Positions 34,616-47,605 of a stretch of 64,000 nucleotides of DNA are shown piece after piece. Made by a program: the position numbers and the translations under genes. The stretch covers positions 46,457-110,456 of the forward strand of contig JADKDM010000041.1 in assembly GCA_016714565.1 (NCBI GenBank), written 5' to 3'. Under the pieces are notes generated by a model. That model ran no database searches. It was given only the letters and a program-made list of their open reading frames with translations, and was not told the origin of the DNA. Every line of letters begins with the position of its first letter. The first letter of the stretch is position 1. Source of the stretch: Candidatus Villigracilis propinquus. Its GTDB lineage: Bacteria > Chloroflexota > Anaerolineae > Anaerolineales > Villigracilaceae.

Positions 34616-37600
34616 ATGCCCAGCCTCACTCCCGAACTCCTAGACAACTTCCCATACTCCCAATATGCTGACCCTCAATCCATCCAGCGTGGACGTGCCT
34701 ACTTCAAAGACGGTCGCGCCTGGAATGTGGAAATAATTAACGATCGGAAAGCCATTTGCTTTGTGGATGGTGAAACCGGTGAATACGAAGTCACAATTGA
34801 AGTGGGTAAAAAATCGGGCGCGCTATCCCTAGATTGCAACTGCCCGTATGCCGAGGCACATTTCTGCAAACACATGATCGCCGCCGCTCTGGCTGTGAGC
34901 GAATATTTGAAAGAAGAAATGTTTCCTTGGAAGATAATGATGCCCCTGCTTTTCCATTTGCTCCATCTGCCACCGGCGGCAACTGGCAAAGCCAACTCAA
35001 GGAAACTCTCGCCTCTTCACCGCGCAAATCAACGCCCAATTTGAGCCGTTATGTTGCGCTTGTGATTATGGAACGCTCACGCATGGGATCGTACGGTTTT
35101 GGAAACGCGTACCGCGCAACCTATTCATACTCTTTAATCCCGTTCATCATCAAGGCAAATGAATGGCATGGTCTCGCGGGCGACGAAAAAAAGTCACCGC
35201 AGGAAATTCATGCATTTTTAGAAACAAACAAAAAATGGATAAAGGCGGGCGAAAGACTGTTCCAACAGGTGAACCCTGCTGGCTGCCCTCAATCTGGATC
35301 ATGATGCAGCGTCCTTTCTAAATCTTCTTTCCACTGCAACACGCATGTATGGCATTGGCTCCAGTAATGTGCCCATGTTCCTTTCCATGCTTGCTAAATT
35401 TGATATCCCCGTTTTCATAGGCAGTTTCTTCCCCGATAAAATAGAGCGCCGTGTCCACATCCTGCCGGAACCTGTGGAAGTAAAAATTGACATGCAAAGC
35501 GATGAGAGCAAACTGGTTCTGCGGGCAGGCTATGAGCAGAATGGGCAGTTTACTCCCATCCGCGAAACTGTCGAAACGATTTCTACAGACCCTGTCTGGG
35601 TCTTGATGGATGATCACGCCGCCCAGCTCCGCAACGCGCAGGCGCTTTCCATTCTTCCGTCATTTCCCATTGTCATTCCAACCGCTCAGGTGGATGTTTT
35701 TCGCAAACAATATTTCGCGCAGATCGCGCAGCTGCTTCCTATTAACAGTGACATCGTTCAATGGCAGGATGTACATGCCGAACCCATTCCGCGCCTGTAT
35801 CTTCATGATGACAAGCGCAGCAGTCCTGTGGACAAGCGCAGCGGTCCTGCGGACAAAGATCAAATCTTGCGTGCTGACTTTGCGTTTTGCATACGGCGAA
35901 TATGAATTGTTGCCGGGAAAAGAAGAATCCTATTCCGTTGAAACCAGCCCCGATCCGTGGAACTTGACCCGTGTTCATCGTCAGCTTCAGCGCGAACAAC
36001 ATTTTTATCAACTGCTCACCGATCCGGTCTATCGCCTGAAACGGGCAGGTGCGCCGCATCCTCATGGCTCGTTTGAGCTGCGTGCCCGCGCCCATCCCTT
36101 TGATTTTCTCGTCCATTCCATTCCGCTGCTTACACAGGCAGGCTTTGAAATTTACGGACAGGATGATCTCAAACTTGGCCGCATCAATCGCAACGTGGCA
36201 AACTTGCGCGTCAGCATCACTTCGGGCATAGATTGGTTCGACCTCAAAACCGTCGTCGAATTTGGCGATCAGCAAATTCCATTTCACGATGTCCGCAAGG
36301 CTCTCAAACGCGGCGAGCATTACATCAAACTTGCCGATGGTTCCGTGGGACAGATCCCGAAGGAATGGCTTGAAAAATATAAACATCTTTGGAATATGGC
36401 AGAGGAGACTGAAGATGGATTTCGCGTCAGCGACTTTCACCTGCCCTTGTTGGATTCTCTGCTCGAAGAGGACGCCGCGCTTCACGCTTCGCGGCCCTCG
36501 GAGCTGATTCAACGCCGTGAGCGTTTTCGCCACTTCGAGCGGATTGCGCCACATCCGCTCCCCAAAGGTTTCACCGGCGATCTGCGTCCCTACCAAAAGC
36601 ACGGCTTTGACTGGCTGCACTTCCTCAAGGAATATAACTTCGGCGGCATCCTTGCCGATGACATGGGCTTGGGGAAAACTGTTCAGGTGTTGGCTTATCT
36701 CCAATCGCAACAGGAGCAGGCTCCGGCTAGCAAGGAGCGAGGTCGAAGTGTCAAAAATAAAGCGGCGACTTTGCTTGTCGTCCCAAAAAGTTTGATCACC
36801 AACTGGCAGAGAGAATCCGAAAAGTTCACACCCACATTGAAATTTCTTGAATACATGGGCAACTTCCGCAACAAGGATACGGCCATCTTCAATGAATATG
36901 ATGTGGTGCTGACCACCTACGGCACAATGCTGCGTGATATTGAGATCCTGCGCGGATATAAATTCAGCCATGTGATTTTGGATGAATCGCAAGCCATCAA
37001 AAATCCGCTGGCGAAGAGTGCAAAAGCGGCGCGTCTGCTTCATGCTGAACATCGCATCGTGATGACGGGTACGCCTGTTGAAAATAATACGTTTGAGTTG
37101 TGGTCGCAGTTTTCATTTTTGAACCCGGGCTTGCTCGGCAGCATGGATTATTTCAAGCAGGCATTTGCCAATCCCATCGAAAGTAATGGTGATGAAAAGG
37201 CAATGGCGACGTTGAAAAATTTGGTGTATCCATTCATCCTGCGCCGCACCAAGGAACAGGTTGCACCGGAACTGCCGCCGCGTACCGAACGCATCGTTTA
37301 CACGGAAATGGATACCGCACAGAAAAAGTTATACACACAAACCCGCGAAAAATACCGCGCTGAGTTGCTTGGCCTGATCGAAAGCGATGGCATGAATGAT
37401 GCGCGCTTCAAGATTTTAGAAGGACTGCTGCGCTTGCGGCAGATCGCCATTCATCCCGTGTTGGTGGATAAAAATATAAAGGCGAAGCGCCCAAGTTCGA
37501 GATTTTGCTGGAGACATTGGAAACCCTGCAAGCTGAAAACCACAAAGCTCTCATCTTCTCGCAATTCGTGGAGACGCTCAAGCTTGTTAAAAAAGAATTG

Positions 37601-37992
37601 GACGCGCGCAAGATCAAATATTTATATCTCGATGGGCAGACACAAAACCGTCAGACAAAAGTGGACGAGTTCCAAAACAATGACGCTATTCCATTTTTCT
37701 CATCAGTCTCAAGGCAGGCGGAGTTGGATTGAACCTGACTGCCGCCGATTACGTGATCCATCTCGACCCGTGGTGGAATCCCGCCGTCGAAATGCAAGCC
37801 AGTGACCGCGCCCACCGCATCGGACAGAATCGCCCCGTCTTCGTTTACAAGATCATTGCCCGCGACACTGTGGAAGAAAAGATATTGCAGCTGCAGGAAA
37901 AGAAACGTGCTTTGGTAAAGAGCATCATTTCCAGTGAGGCGAGCTTCTTCAAGTCACTCACGAAGGACGATGTGAAAGCATTGTTTAGTTGA
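34616..37992 (+). CDS. SWIM zinc-finger SNF2-family helicase, several frameshifts
   Basis: It starts at ATG 34616. A SWIM zinc finger (CNCPYAEAHFCKH, CxC...CxH) near residues 80-100 is followed by a long bacterial SNF2 N-terminal region. The helicase core has motif I DDMGLGKTVQ, motif II LDESQ, motif III MTGTPVEN and the C-terminal helicase lobe with ALIFSQFV and motif VI QASDRAHRIGQ. Frame changes occur near 34935, 35280, 35880, 37485 and 37700, yet the joined protein of about 1,120 residues is full length. It translocates on duplex DNA and may remodel protein-DNA complexes. A 21-base tandem repeat (35814-35855) encodes DKRSSPVDKRSGPADK. Confidence 0.88.
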
Positions 37993-38091
37993 CCTCTGAC
38001 AATGTGTTTTTTTAATCCCCTGAAGGTTTGCCGAAGATCGAAAATGCAATGACAATCAGCCTTGTGGAACTGGTTCAAACTCCACCCCCGC

Positions 38092-38108
38092 TTTTTTTTT
38101 TTTTTTTT
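38092..38108 (+). other. T17 homopolymer
   Basis: Seventeen T in a row preceded by CCACCCCCG and followed by GGGGTTTGGG. It lies between convergent transcription units, with no hairpin directly attached. Run length is likely unreliable. Confidence 0.7.
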
Positions 38109-38150
38109 GGGGTTTGGGTTTTAAAGATTAGATACTCTTCTTGAAACTGA

Positions 38151-38176
38151 ACGGGATTGGCGATCGCCAGTCCCGT
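38151..38176. terminator. Hairpin terminator between helicase and chemoreceptor genes
   Basis: ACGGGA (38151-38156) and TGGCGA pair with TCGCCA and TCCCGT (38171-38176), with one mismatch. It is followed by TTTTTATT on the plus strand. Confidence 0.7.
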
Positions 38177-38199
38177 TTTTTATTGATGTAGAGCATTGA

Positions 38200-40520
38200 T
38201 CATTTTCCAAAATTGAACCGCTGTACGATCTCCTGCAGTGATTTTGCCATCTCCATCAACGACTGAGCAGATGCAGTCACTTCTTCAACCTGCGCGCTCA
38301 TCTCTTCCGCAGATGCGCTGACCTCTTCGATGGCTGCGCTGTTCTCTTCTGAGACTGCCGCGATATTCTCAATGGCGCGGGCCACATCTGACATTCCCGT
38401 CGTCATCACTTCCATCGCGGCCATATTCCCTTCCACAACTACGCTAACTTCATCGACAGACGTGACTAATTGATTAGATGCAGACTTCATTCTTTCCGCG
38501 CCGTGATCTGCCTCTTCTGCCAGGCGATAAACTTCCTCCGCTGCTTTGAGGATCTGCCAGCGCCCTGCCAGCCTCATTAGCCATTTTCACGCCGCTTTCC
38601 ACTTCATGCCCGCCCTCATCCATGGCAATGACAGCTTCAGAAACCGTACGTTGTATGTTCTTGATCAACCCACCGATCTCTTTGGTGGCCATGGCTGCCC
38701 GTTCTGCAAGTTTGCGGACTTCGTCAGCCACCACCGCAAATCCTTTGCCGTGTTCCCCTGCCCGCGCGGCTTCGATCGCCGCATTCAAAGCCAGTAGGTT
38801 GGTCTGATTGGCAATATCCTCGATAGTCTCCAGGATCACATTGATCTGATCCGACAGCGTTCCCATTTCAGCAACCCGCTCTGCCGATGTGTTCACCTTG
38901 GATTTGATCAACTGCATATCCTTGATTGTCCCCTCCACCGTTCCCGCTCCAGACCTGGCCGCATTTGCTGCGCCCGCCGAGACACGGGTCACCGCCTGAG
39001 CATTTCCCGCTACCTGTTTAATGGTCTCGTTGATCTGGGTCGTGATCGCAGTTGCATTTGCCACAGAGATCGTCTGCTCCTGTGTTCCGCGGGTGATCAC
39101 ACTAATGGTCTGCGACATCTGCTCCACTGAAGCTACCGTACGCGTGACGGATTCAGTTTCCATTGTGATACCTTTGGCCACCTGTTGGACCGTCGTTGCA
39201 ATCTGGGATGTTGCCAACTCCGCCTGATCTGCCGAAATCGCCAATTGCTCAGATGCAGAAGTGAGGCTGCTTGCGCTCTCTGCCACACGCCGAATAGCGG
39301 ATTGCAGACTTTCGATCATTGCCTTGAAGGCATGCCCTAATTTATCCTTGTCGGATTTCGGCTGAATATTTTCAGTCAGGTTTCCCTTGGAGATGGAAAT
39401 TGCCGCAGCTGCTATTTCTTTTTGGTAGCTCAGCATCGAGCGGATGGAATCCGCCAGAATACCATATTCATCCTTGCTCACATAACTCAGCGTCTGGTCA
39501 ATGTCACCCAATGCGAGGCGATTGGATGTGTTTGCCATCAGTTTCACTGGCATTGTCACTCCACGGGCGATCATAAAAGCTGCAAAGGATACCAGCACGA
39601 TGGAAAGTGCTATCGTCAAGATGCTTGTCATTGCAAGCCGTGTAGCTGCCGAGTTCGCCTCGGAAGTTTGCTCTTCGGATATCAATCCCAGTTTCAATTC
39701 AGGCAGCCAGGTATATTGGCCGATGACTTCTTTCCCAAGATAATTTGTGTATATTCCATTGCCCGAAATGCCTGCCTGCAATTCCTTGCTGGCAGCTGTC
39801 TGGAGTTGATATGTCAGCTCGGGATTGTCTTCGATCATTCCCGCTGCTTTCATCTCGTCCACGAAGCGGGGAGTGGTCACAAAATATCCTTCCGAGTTGA
39901 CCAGATAGCTTTCGTCTGTTTCGCTCATTCGATTATTAATGAGAAGCTGGGTGATCGAATTTATGGAAATCGTTTCGCCAATCACTCCTACAATAAGCCC
40001 TTCACTGGATTTGACGGGCGCAGCGAACACAATGATTAAATTTCCAGTAGCTCTGGAAATGATGGGCTCCGATATGGCAACCTTGCCTGTTAAAGCCTCT
40101 TTGAAGTAAGGACGATCGGAAATATTGAGAATACCGCTGCCTGAATCCGCGATCGATATTCCATCCATCCCAGCCAGAAAGATCGTTTCATATACGCCCC
40201 ACAACTCATGGTATTGCTTGATCGCAGCATTTGCAGTTTCAGGGTTCATGGAAGAAATTCTTGCGATCCCTGAGAGAGTCAAAATATCCTGTGTCCGTTC
40301 ATTTGCCCAGTTGAGCATATAAGTGGACTGGTCTTTTGCGATAACGCTTTGCGTTTCATTGGTCGATTGTTTCAGCGCATTCCGCGCCAGGTTGTAGCTA
40401 ACGCTGGCATTGACCACAAGCGGAAGTATACCGATGAACAGCATAAAAGAGGAACCTGCCAAGGAACGACCGGTAGATCGGTATGTTTACAGTGACTTCA
40501 TTTTGTTCAGTGTGGTTCAT
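38200..40520 (-). CDS. Chemoreceptor A: dCache methyl-accepting chemotaxis protein, frameshifted
   Basis: It starts at ATG 40520 (AAAGGAGG 7 bases upstream), shifts near 40466 and near 38560, and ends at 38200; about 770 residues. TM1 is near residue 25. A periplasmic dCache-type sensor (about 50-300) shows ILNISDRPYFKEALTGKVA and ESYLVNSEGYFVTTPR. TM2, a HAMP domain and the methyl-accepting helical hairpin with tip DIANQTNLLALNAAIEAARA follow. Cache domains bind small metabolites such as amino or organic acids. The start codon overlaps the stop of receptor B (ATGA), so the two are translationally coupled. Confidence 0.88.
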
Positions 40521-43015
40521 GATAATCCTCCTTTGCTATGCATCAATTTGAAGCGGGAAACCACTTGCGGAAAGTTGCTGCGCCATTTCCATCAAGGGAT
40601 GGGTCGCCGAAGCGGAGACCTCCTCCACCTGTGCGGAGACTTCCTCCGTCGAGCCGGAACTTCCTCAACCGACGCGCTGCTTTCCGCGCTGATGCTTGCA
40701 ATGTTTTCGATGGACTTGGTCAACTCTGATGAATTCGCTGACATCGCTTCCGTGGCCGCAGTGTTTTCCTCGATTACCGCAGATACGGAATCGACAGACA
40801 TCACCAATTCCGCTGCGGCCGCGCTGACTTTTGCTGCCGCGCTGCCTGCTTCCTCGGCCTGTTTATAGACCGACTCTGCGGCAATAAGGATGTTCTCCAG
40901 TACCGCACCTGCCGAGTTGGCTCGTGCCACTCCTGCTTCCACTTCGCTGGCTGAGTCCTTCATCGCTCCCACTGCTTCGTTGACAGTGTTTCTGGATCCC
41001 CTTGATCAGCGTAGCAATTTCCTTGGTCGCAAGACTCGAACGTTCCGCCAATTTGCGTACCTCATCCGCTACCACCGCAAAGCCCTTGCCTTGTTCTCCG
41101 GCGCGTGCCGCTTCGATGGCCGCATTCAAAGCCAATAGATTCGTCTGGCTGGCAATGTCTTCGATCGTCTCCAGGATCGCTCCGATCTCTTCCGAGCGTA
41201 TCCCCATCTCTTCCACTTTTGTAGCAGACAACCCCACCTTGCTGCGGATCGCTTCCATACCGGCAATGGTTTCTTGTACCGTTTTTGCTCCATCCCGCGA
41301 GTAACTTGCAGCCTCTACAAAATCGTGAGTGACTGTCTGCGCATTGTTCGCAACCTGTTTGATCGCTGCACTGATGCGTGAAGTAACTTCTGAAGCCTTG
41401 CTGATCGCAGCTGCCTGCGCCTGAGCCCCTCTTGCCACTCCATCGATCGCCTGGTTCATTTGCTCTACAGAAGTGGACGTCTTGGTGATGCCCGAGGATT
41501 GTTGGGTGATCCCCTGCGCCACTTGTTGAATGGTTGTGGCAATTTGGCGTGTGGCATCTCCCGAAGACCGGGCAGATTCAGTCAATTTACCGCTGACAAC
41601 CATGAGGTGTTCTGTGCGTTGAGCGAGAATTCCGATCAAGCCGCGCAGGCTGGATGGCTCGCTATTAAATGTCGCCACGGGAATTCCGGCAGCCACCGCA
41701 CGATTGATGTAAAGGACCAGCCCATTGTTGAAAATATCCGTAATGATGGCGTTGTAACCGTCTTTTATCAGTTGATCGATCGTTTCTCCCCGCACTTCCA
41801 GATCGGGTGGCACTTTGCTGCCTTCGGGGAGAATCCACTCCACGGTAGCATTGAGCGCTTTCAGTTCTTTGGCTGCTGAAAGTACCCCGGCGTGGACAGG
41901 TTCCCAGAAGCGGCTTTCATCCCGTCCCAATACTGCGATGCGCAGTGGGAGAGGGGAGGCCTGCAATGGTTTGGCGCGCTTTTCGGCTACTGCTTCGTGA
42001 TTCGATAATGCCGCGGCCTGCCTGCCAAAATTGTTTATAGTTTTTTGCGTCATCATCTCTGCGCTGGTGATCAAATGCGGCGTGGGTGGTTGCCATCCGC
42101 CGCCCAGATGATTGCACATATCGCGCACTGGGTCATGCCCCTGTGCAACCGGGTCCTGGCCCACTGCGGCGGTGATGGCGCCTTGCATTAGATATTGCAT
42201 GGTCTCATCCACCAGATCGTGGGTCACCAACTTTATCCTTCCAGCATGGCCTGGATCAACCAATGCTCGCGCAGCGCAGAGGGAGTTCCGCCTTCCGCCA
42301 CATAGATGCCCGCTAGATTCGGATGGCGTTTTATGAGTTCCTGTGTACGCAAATGACAGATATCAGCGCTATCCTGATTTTCCACCGTCTCCAGGATTTG
42401 CACATTTGGATACTTTTTGCGCAGCGCGATCTCAAAGCCCTTGCTGCGAAGTTGATGCGAAGTTTGCGAAAAGGAACCGATGATAATGGCTACCTGTCCC
42501 CGACCATTTAATATCTGCCCCATCATCTCGCCGCAGGTGTGACCCTCAAGATACGGGTCGGCGCCAACATAGAAGAGTCGTTCGCAGGGCTCATCGGTGA
42601 CGGCATTGAATTCCTTCGCGCTGTCGTGTATTTGAGCGATGATCGTATTGAACAATGATGTCAGCTGGTTGACCTCGGGGAAACTGGATGCTGCGGTAAG
42701 TGACTGGGCACCCAGCGTAATGCGCGTGGTCAGGTTGCCTTGGGCTAACGCGGCCAGTGCATCTGTGAGAATCAGGTTGTCTTTGGTGACGAGTGCTTCG
42801 CTGTCAGCCACAAGGCGTGCCAATGGCTTTATGATGTTTCGGTGGGTGATCAAGCGGGTAACGTACCATCCTAATCCGCAGCCGAAACCGATCATCAAGC
42901 AAATCACGCCAAGCTTCATCTCATTGGCCAGAAAAGCAAAAAGCCCCACAACCAGAAGCATGAGAGGCAGCAACAAACCCTCTTTGGTTATCAGTCTTCG
43001 AAATTGTGCGAGCAT
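40517..43015 (-). CDS. Chemoreceptor B: 2TM-HAMP, reversed-order periplasmic-binding-protein halves, MCP signalling domain; frameshifted
   Basis: It starts at ATG 43015 (AAGGAG upstream). Two membrane segments (about 15-30 and 35-54) form a hairpin, then a HAMP-like stretch ends in LAQGNLTTRI. Next comes the C-terminal half of a RbsB-like sugar-binding fold (LFYVGADPYLEGHTCGEMM, HPNLAGIYVAEGG, ITAAVGQDPVAQG). After it comes the N-terminal half (LRIAVLGRDESRFWEPVHAG, IDQLIKDGYNAI, AAGIPVATFNS). No membrane span separates these from the methyl-accepting helices (DIASQTNLLALNAAIEAARA), so the ligand domain should be cytoplasmic. Frames change near 42240, 40985, 40640 and 40600. Ligand unknown, perhaps a sugar or autoinducer-like molecule. 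Confidence 0.8.
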
Positions 43016-43061
43016 GCATTACTCCTTGTGTACTTATTTTTTCTTGATCAGGAAATATATT

Positions 43062-45075
43062 TCAAAGATGTGGATCCTCTTCCAGCTTGAAGCGGGAGAC
43101 GACTTGTGAAAGTTTCTGTGCCATTTCCATTAGGGATGTCGCTGCTGCGGCTACTTCCTCCCCCTGAGCGGAAACTTCCTCTGTAGAAGCGGATACTTCC
43201 TCGACTGCGGCGCTATTTTCTTCGCTGACGCTTGCGATGTTCTCGATCGACTGGGTCAACTCTGACGAATTCACCGACATTTGTTCTGTGGCTGCGGTAT
43301 TCTCTTCGGTCACCGCTGAGACGGCATCCACGGATGCGATCAACTCTGTGGCCGCCGAACTGACTTTTGCCGCAACATTGCCTGTTTCCTCCGCCTGCTT
43401 GTAAACAGACTCTGCTGCCACAAGGATATTGTCCAGAGCTATGCCTGCCGAGTTGGCGCGAACCACTCCAGCTTCCACTTCAGCCGCCGAGTCTTGCATG
43501 GCTCCCACTGCTTCATTGACGGTATCTTGTATGCCTTTGATAAGTTTTGCAATTTCCTTTGTGGCAAGGCTCGAGCGTTCTGCGAGTTTACGAACTTCAT
43601 CAGCCACCACGGCAAAGCCCTTGCCCTGTTCTCCAGCGCGAGCCGCTTCAATGGCCGCATTCAACGCCAACAGATTGGTCTGACTGGCAATATCTTCGAT
43701 GGTCTCAACGATCGCGCCGATCTTTTCCGAGCGGTTCCCCATCTCTTCCACTTTGACGGCCGACCGACCCACTTTGCTGCGGATGAGTTCCATGCCTGCA
43801 ATGGTTTCCGCACGGTCTTTGCTCCATCTCGTGAATAACTTGCCGCTTCGGCAGAATCGCGGGTGACGATTTGAGTATTGTTGGCAACCTGATTAATGGC
43901 GCGCTAATGCGTGATGTAACCTGTGAAGCCTTGTTGATGGCGCTGGCGTTCCTGTGCGCCTTTTGCCAGCCCCATCAATGGCGCGGTTCATTTGCTCCAC
44001 CGAAGCGGAGGGTCTGTGTGACGCCGGCAGTCTGTTGGGTAATGCCGATGGCTACTTGTTGAATGGTCGTGGCGATCTGCCGCGCAGCCTCTCCCGATTG
44101 ACCGGAAGTCAGCGCCAGTTGTCTTGATGCAGCAGTTAGTTTTCGGTGCTTTTGATCACCAGCAAAATTAAGTTTGCAGGCTTTCAACCATTTTTGCAGA
44201 ATGCAATTCCTAATTCATCCTTTTCACTTCGTGGTGCGACTTTGACGGTCAAGTCGCCGGCTGCGATGCGGCTGGCAATGCCTGCCATCTCCTGCAGATA
44301 ATGGACAGTACTTTGGAAGCTTTCTCCTGCAATTCCCAACTCATCTGACCTAAGGACGATGCTTTCCCTGACCTGTTCGGGTACATCCCAATTCAGGTTC
44401 CCCTGACGCATGTTTTGCAGCCCCTTTGCCATGGCCTCCACCGGAGTGCGGATGTTGACGGTGATCACAAACCCTAACCCAATGGAGAGGAGCAGCCCTG
44501 CTACGCTGACAATAAGCATCCGTTGCAGCGATGCGTTGAACGTATCAACGCTTGTTTCCTGTGCCTCAAGGGCAAGGTCTTGATTAATGGATCCAGACGG
44601 CTGACCGATTTTTCCACTGCCTGCTGGCTTGTTAATGCATCACCGCCGACCACGCGATGCAGGGTATCCCTTGCTTCTCCGCTGTCGGCCTTCGCCAACA
44701 GATCTGCGATCACCACCTGATAGTTTTTCCAGGCGCTATCGAATTTTGCGAGTTCATCTTTTTCTTCCGCCGTGATACGCGGGTTCAAGCGGTACTCTGA
44801 AATGATCTCGTTGACGCGGGCAATTTCCGTGCTGATGTTATTTTCCACCTGATTGTGCTGCTCGGTAATTACTTCAGCCGGATGACAGCTCGCACAATCC
44901 TGTCCATCGGTCATGCTCGTCGTTGCACGCCCATGTTTCGGGATCGTTAGCCTGTGTGGAATGACACCATGTCCGAATAACTGAGCATGAGGGATGCTGC
45001 AATAATGATGACAATGATGAAAAAACTGCCGCCTAATTTTAGACCAATTGGTAATTTGCTAAGTATTCGATCCAT
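43062..45075 (-). CDS. Chemoreceptor C: MCP with CxxCH in the periplasmic sensor, frameshifted
   Basis: It starts at ATG 45075 (GAGGAA upstream): TM1 LGGSFFIIVIIIAASLML, then a periplasmic helical domain of about 150 residues. That domain contains DCASCHPAE, a CxxCH motif of the kind that binds covalent heme c, at 44882-44896. TM2 (SVAGLLLSIGLGFVITV), HAMP and the signalling hairpin (DIASQTNLLALNAAIEAARA) follow. Frames shift near 44940, 44510, 44200, 44000 and 43810. If the Cys pair binds heme, the receptor could sense redox state, oxygen or NO. The gene starts 28 bases after receptor D. Confidence 0.82.
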
Positions 45076-45102
45076 AGTGGTTCCTCTTCCAAAATAGCGC
45101 CT

Positions 45103-47543
45103 CTATAATTTAAAACGGAGCACAACCTGCTGCAGCGCATCTGCCATTTTCATCAGGGATGTTGCCGAAGCAGAGACTTGCTCCACCTGTGCGGAGACTT
45201 CCTCCGTGGAGGCGGATACTTCTTCAACAGCCGCGCTATTTTCTTCGCTGACACTTGCGATAGTTTTCGATGGATTGGGTCAACTCTGATGAATTGGTTG
45301 CCATCTCTTCAGTTGCGGCGGTATTTTCTTCGATCACAGCAGAGACCGAATCCTACCCCCTCGACCAATTCGGTTGCCGCTTTGCTCACTTTGCCCGCCG
45401 CATTGCCTGCATCTTCTGCCTGCTTATAGACAGATTCTGCCGCGACAAGTATGCTCTCCAGCACGACACCTGCCGAGTTGGCTCTCGCAACGCCTGCTTC
45501 CACTTCGCTCGCGGAGTCTTTCATTGCACCTACGGCTTCGTCAACGGTTTTCTGAATGCCCTTGATCAGCATACCGATTTCCTTGGTGGCCATGCTCGAG
45601 CGTTCTGCTAATTTTCGTACTTCATCTGCCACCACAGCAAAGCCCTTGCCCTGCTCTCCTGCGCGGGCTGCTTCAATGGCCGCATTCAATGCCAGCAGAT
45701 TGGTTTGGCTGGCGATATCTTCCGATGGTTTCAAGGATTGTGCCGATCTCTTCCGAGCGCGTTCCCATTTCTTCCACTTTGGTCGCGGAGAGTCCCACCT
45801 TGCTGCGGATCGCTTCCATTCCAGCGATGGTTTCTTGCACGGTCTTTGCTCCGTCTCGTGAATGGCTGGCTGCTTTGGCAGAGTCTTGGGTGACTATCTC
45901 GGCGTTCTTCGCCACTTGTTCAATGGCCACACTGATGCGGGAGGTGACTTGGGAGGCCATGCTGATGGCGTTCGCCTGTTCCTGTGCGCCGCGGGCAACG
46001 CTGCCAATGGCACGGTTCATTTGTTCCACTGAAGCGGACGTCTTGGTGATGCCTGCAGTTTGTTGGGTGATGCCCAAGGCCACCTGTTGGATGGTGGTGG
46101 CAATTTGTCGGGTGGCATTGCCTGATTGTTCAGATGCAGCCACCAGTTGGGAAGAGGCGGATGTGACTGCTTTGGCGCTTTCCGCCACCTGTCCCACGGC
46201 ATTGCGCAATCGGCCACCATTTTTGCGAAGGCATTCCCAAGTTCATCATTTTCAGATCTAGGAGTAACAGAAGTTGTCAGGTCATTGTTGGCTATGGAAG
46301 TGGCTGCAATTCCCATTCCCTGCATATAGTCGATCAGCCTGTCAAACGCCTGACCGATCTCGCCGATCTCGTCCTGGCGAACGCGGACCTTATCCTTTTC
46401 CGTGTCGCTCATCCCGCGGACCAGATCCCCATTGGCCAGTGATTGCGCCATTTTGGTCACAATGCCCAATGGCATTGCGATGCTGTGGTTAATAATTCGC
46501 GCGGTGATGAAAGTTCCAATGGCTACCGCAAATAAAGCGGTTGCCAGACCAACCAGTAGACTCTGCAGCTCGAACTGATAGATCTCTTTCAACTTATGGT
46601 TGGTGATCAGACGCCATTCAAGACTCTGCGCTGTGTCACCGCTCAAAGCGTTGTATGCCAAAATGGCGGCATCGCCGTTAATGTCGTTAGATTTTACCCG
46701 GCCACTGGTTCCTGTATTGAATAAAGCCATAATATTTTCAGGAGCAGGCTGCATGATCAATGCGGAATTAGATGAATAGAGAATGATTCGCTTTATCGAT
46801 CAGGGTAACGCCGCCAGCTTCACCAACTTTCCACATCGGCAAGTGTCTGCACGAAAATGGAAATATCGAGGTGTTCGCGTAACACCCGATCACGTTTTGA
46901 TTCTTTGGGTCGCGTATAGGCACGCCGATGTTCATCGCGTAGGCTTGCGAGCTTTCGTCATACTCAACCGCGCCTACATAAATTCCCCGCTTCCATTGGC
47001 ATAGGTTGACTTCCACCATTCCTCGTCGCTTTGCAGGTAGTCGCTGGTGCGGTCTGTCATAGCAATGTTCAAGCCTTTAAGATCGGTAACGAAAACTTCG
47101 ACCTCGGCTGGATTGCTGTTTATAAAATCGGTCAAATAATTACTTAAGCTGTTGTTCGATATATTCTTAATGGTTAGTTCGATATTTGAGCTTTTCGAAC
47201 TCCATGCTGTATCCATCGCGGCAATATTTTCCGAAGTCAGGTCGGAGTGAAGATTGTTTGCTTGTGAGACGGCCGTAACGAGCGAAGGAGTTTTGGCAAG
47301 TGTTTCCAGAATTTTCACTCCTGAATCCACCTCGGCAGATGCGCGCAGAAGAGTTTGGTCTCCAAGCGAAACCAGTTTCTCTCCGATCTGTTGGTCATTT
47401 GCATCACGTTATTAACGTATAATTTACCAGCATCAGCAGGCCGAGACAAAAAAAGAGTCCCACCAAACAATGCTGGTTACTTTTCCGCTTATCTTCCAGT
47501 TCAGCCAACTGAAATACATGGCACGTACAACCTTGTTTTTCAT
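45103..47543 (-). CDS. Chemoreceptor D: Cache-domain MCP, frameshifted
   Basis: It starts at ATG 47543 (GAGGAG upstream) and ends with LQQVVLRFKL at 45103. The periplasmic part carries the dCache hallmark VFVTDLKGLNIAMTDRTSDY followed by QSDEEWWKSTYANG, then NIGVPIRDPKNQNVIGCY. TM2, HAMP (QSLANGDLVRGM), a second HAMP-like linker and the signalling domain follow. At least six single-base shifts occur (near 47450, 47000, 46780, 46210, 45725 and 45350). The joined length of about 810 residues is normal for the class. Ligand unknown. Confidence 0.82.
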
Positions 47544-47605
47544 ATCGACTCCTCAAAGTGTTCATCCCTCACCGCCTACATTCCCAGCCCGAAGGGGAGA
47601 CCACT

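Noticed and set aside
34836..34870. CNCPYAEAHFCKH as a separate small zinc protein
   Set aside because: It is the SWIM finger at the N terminus of the SNF2 helicase, joined to it through a frameshift.
35742..37052. 436-codon open frame on the minus strand
   Set aside because: It lies antisense to the SNF2 helicase, whose motifs are clear on the plus strand.
38092..38108. T17 run as a terminator
   Set aside because: No stem precedes it directly; the real hairpin is at 38151-38176, and the run length is probably unreliable.
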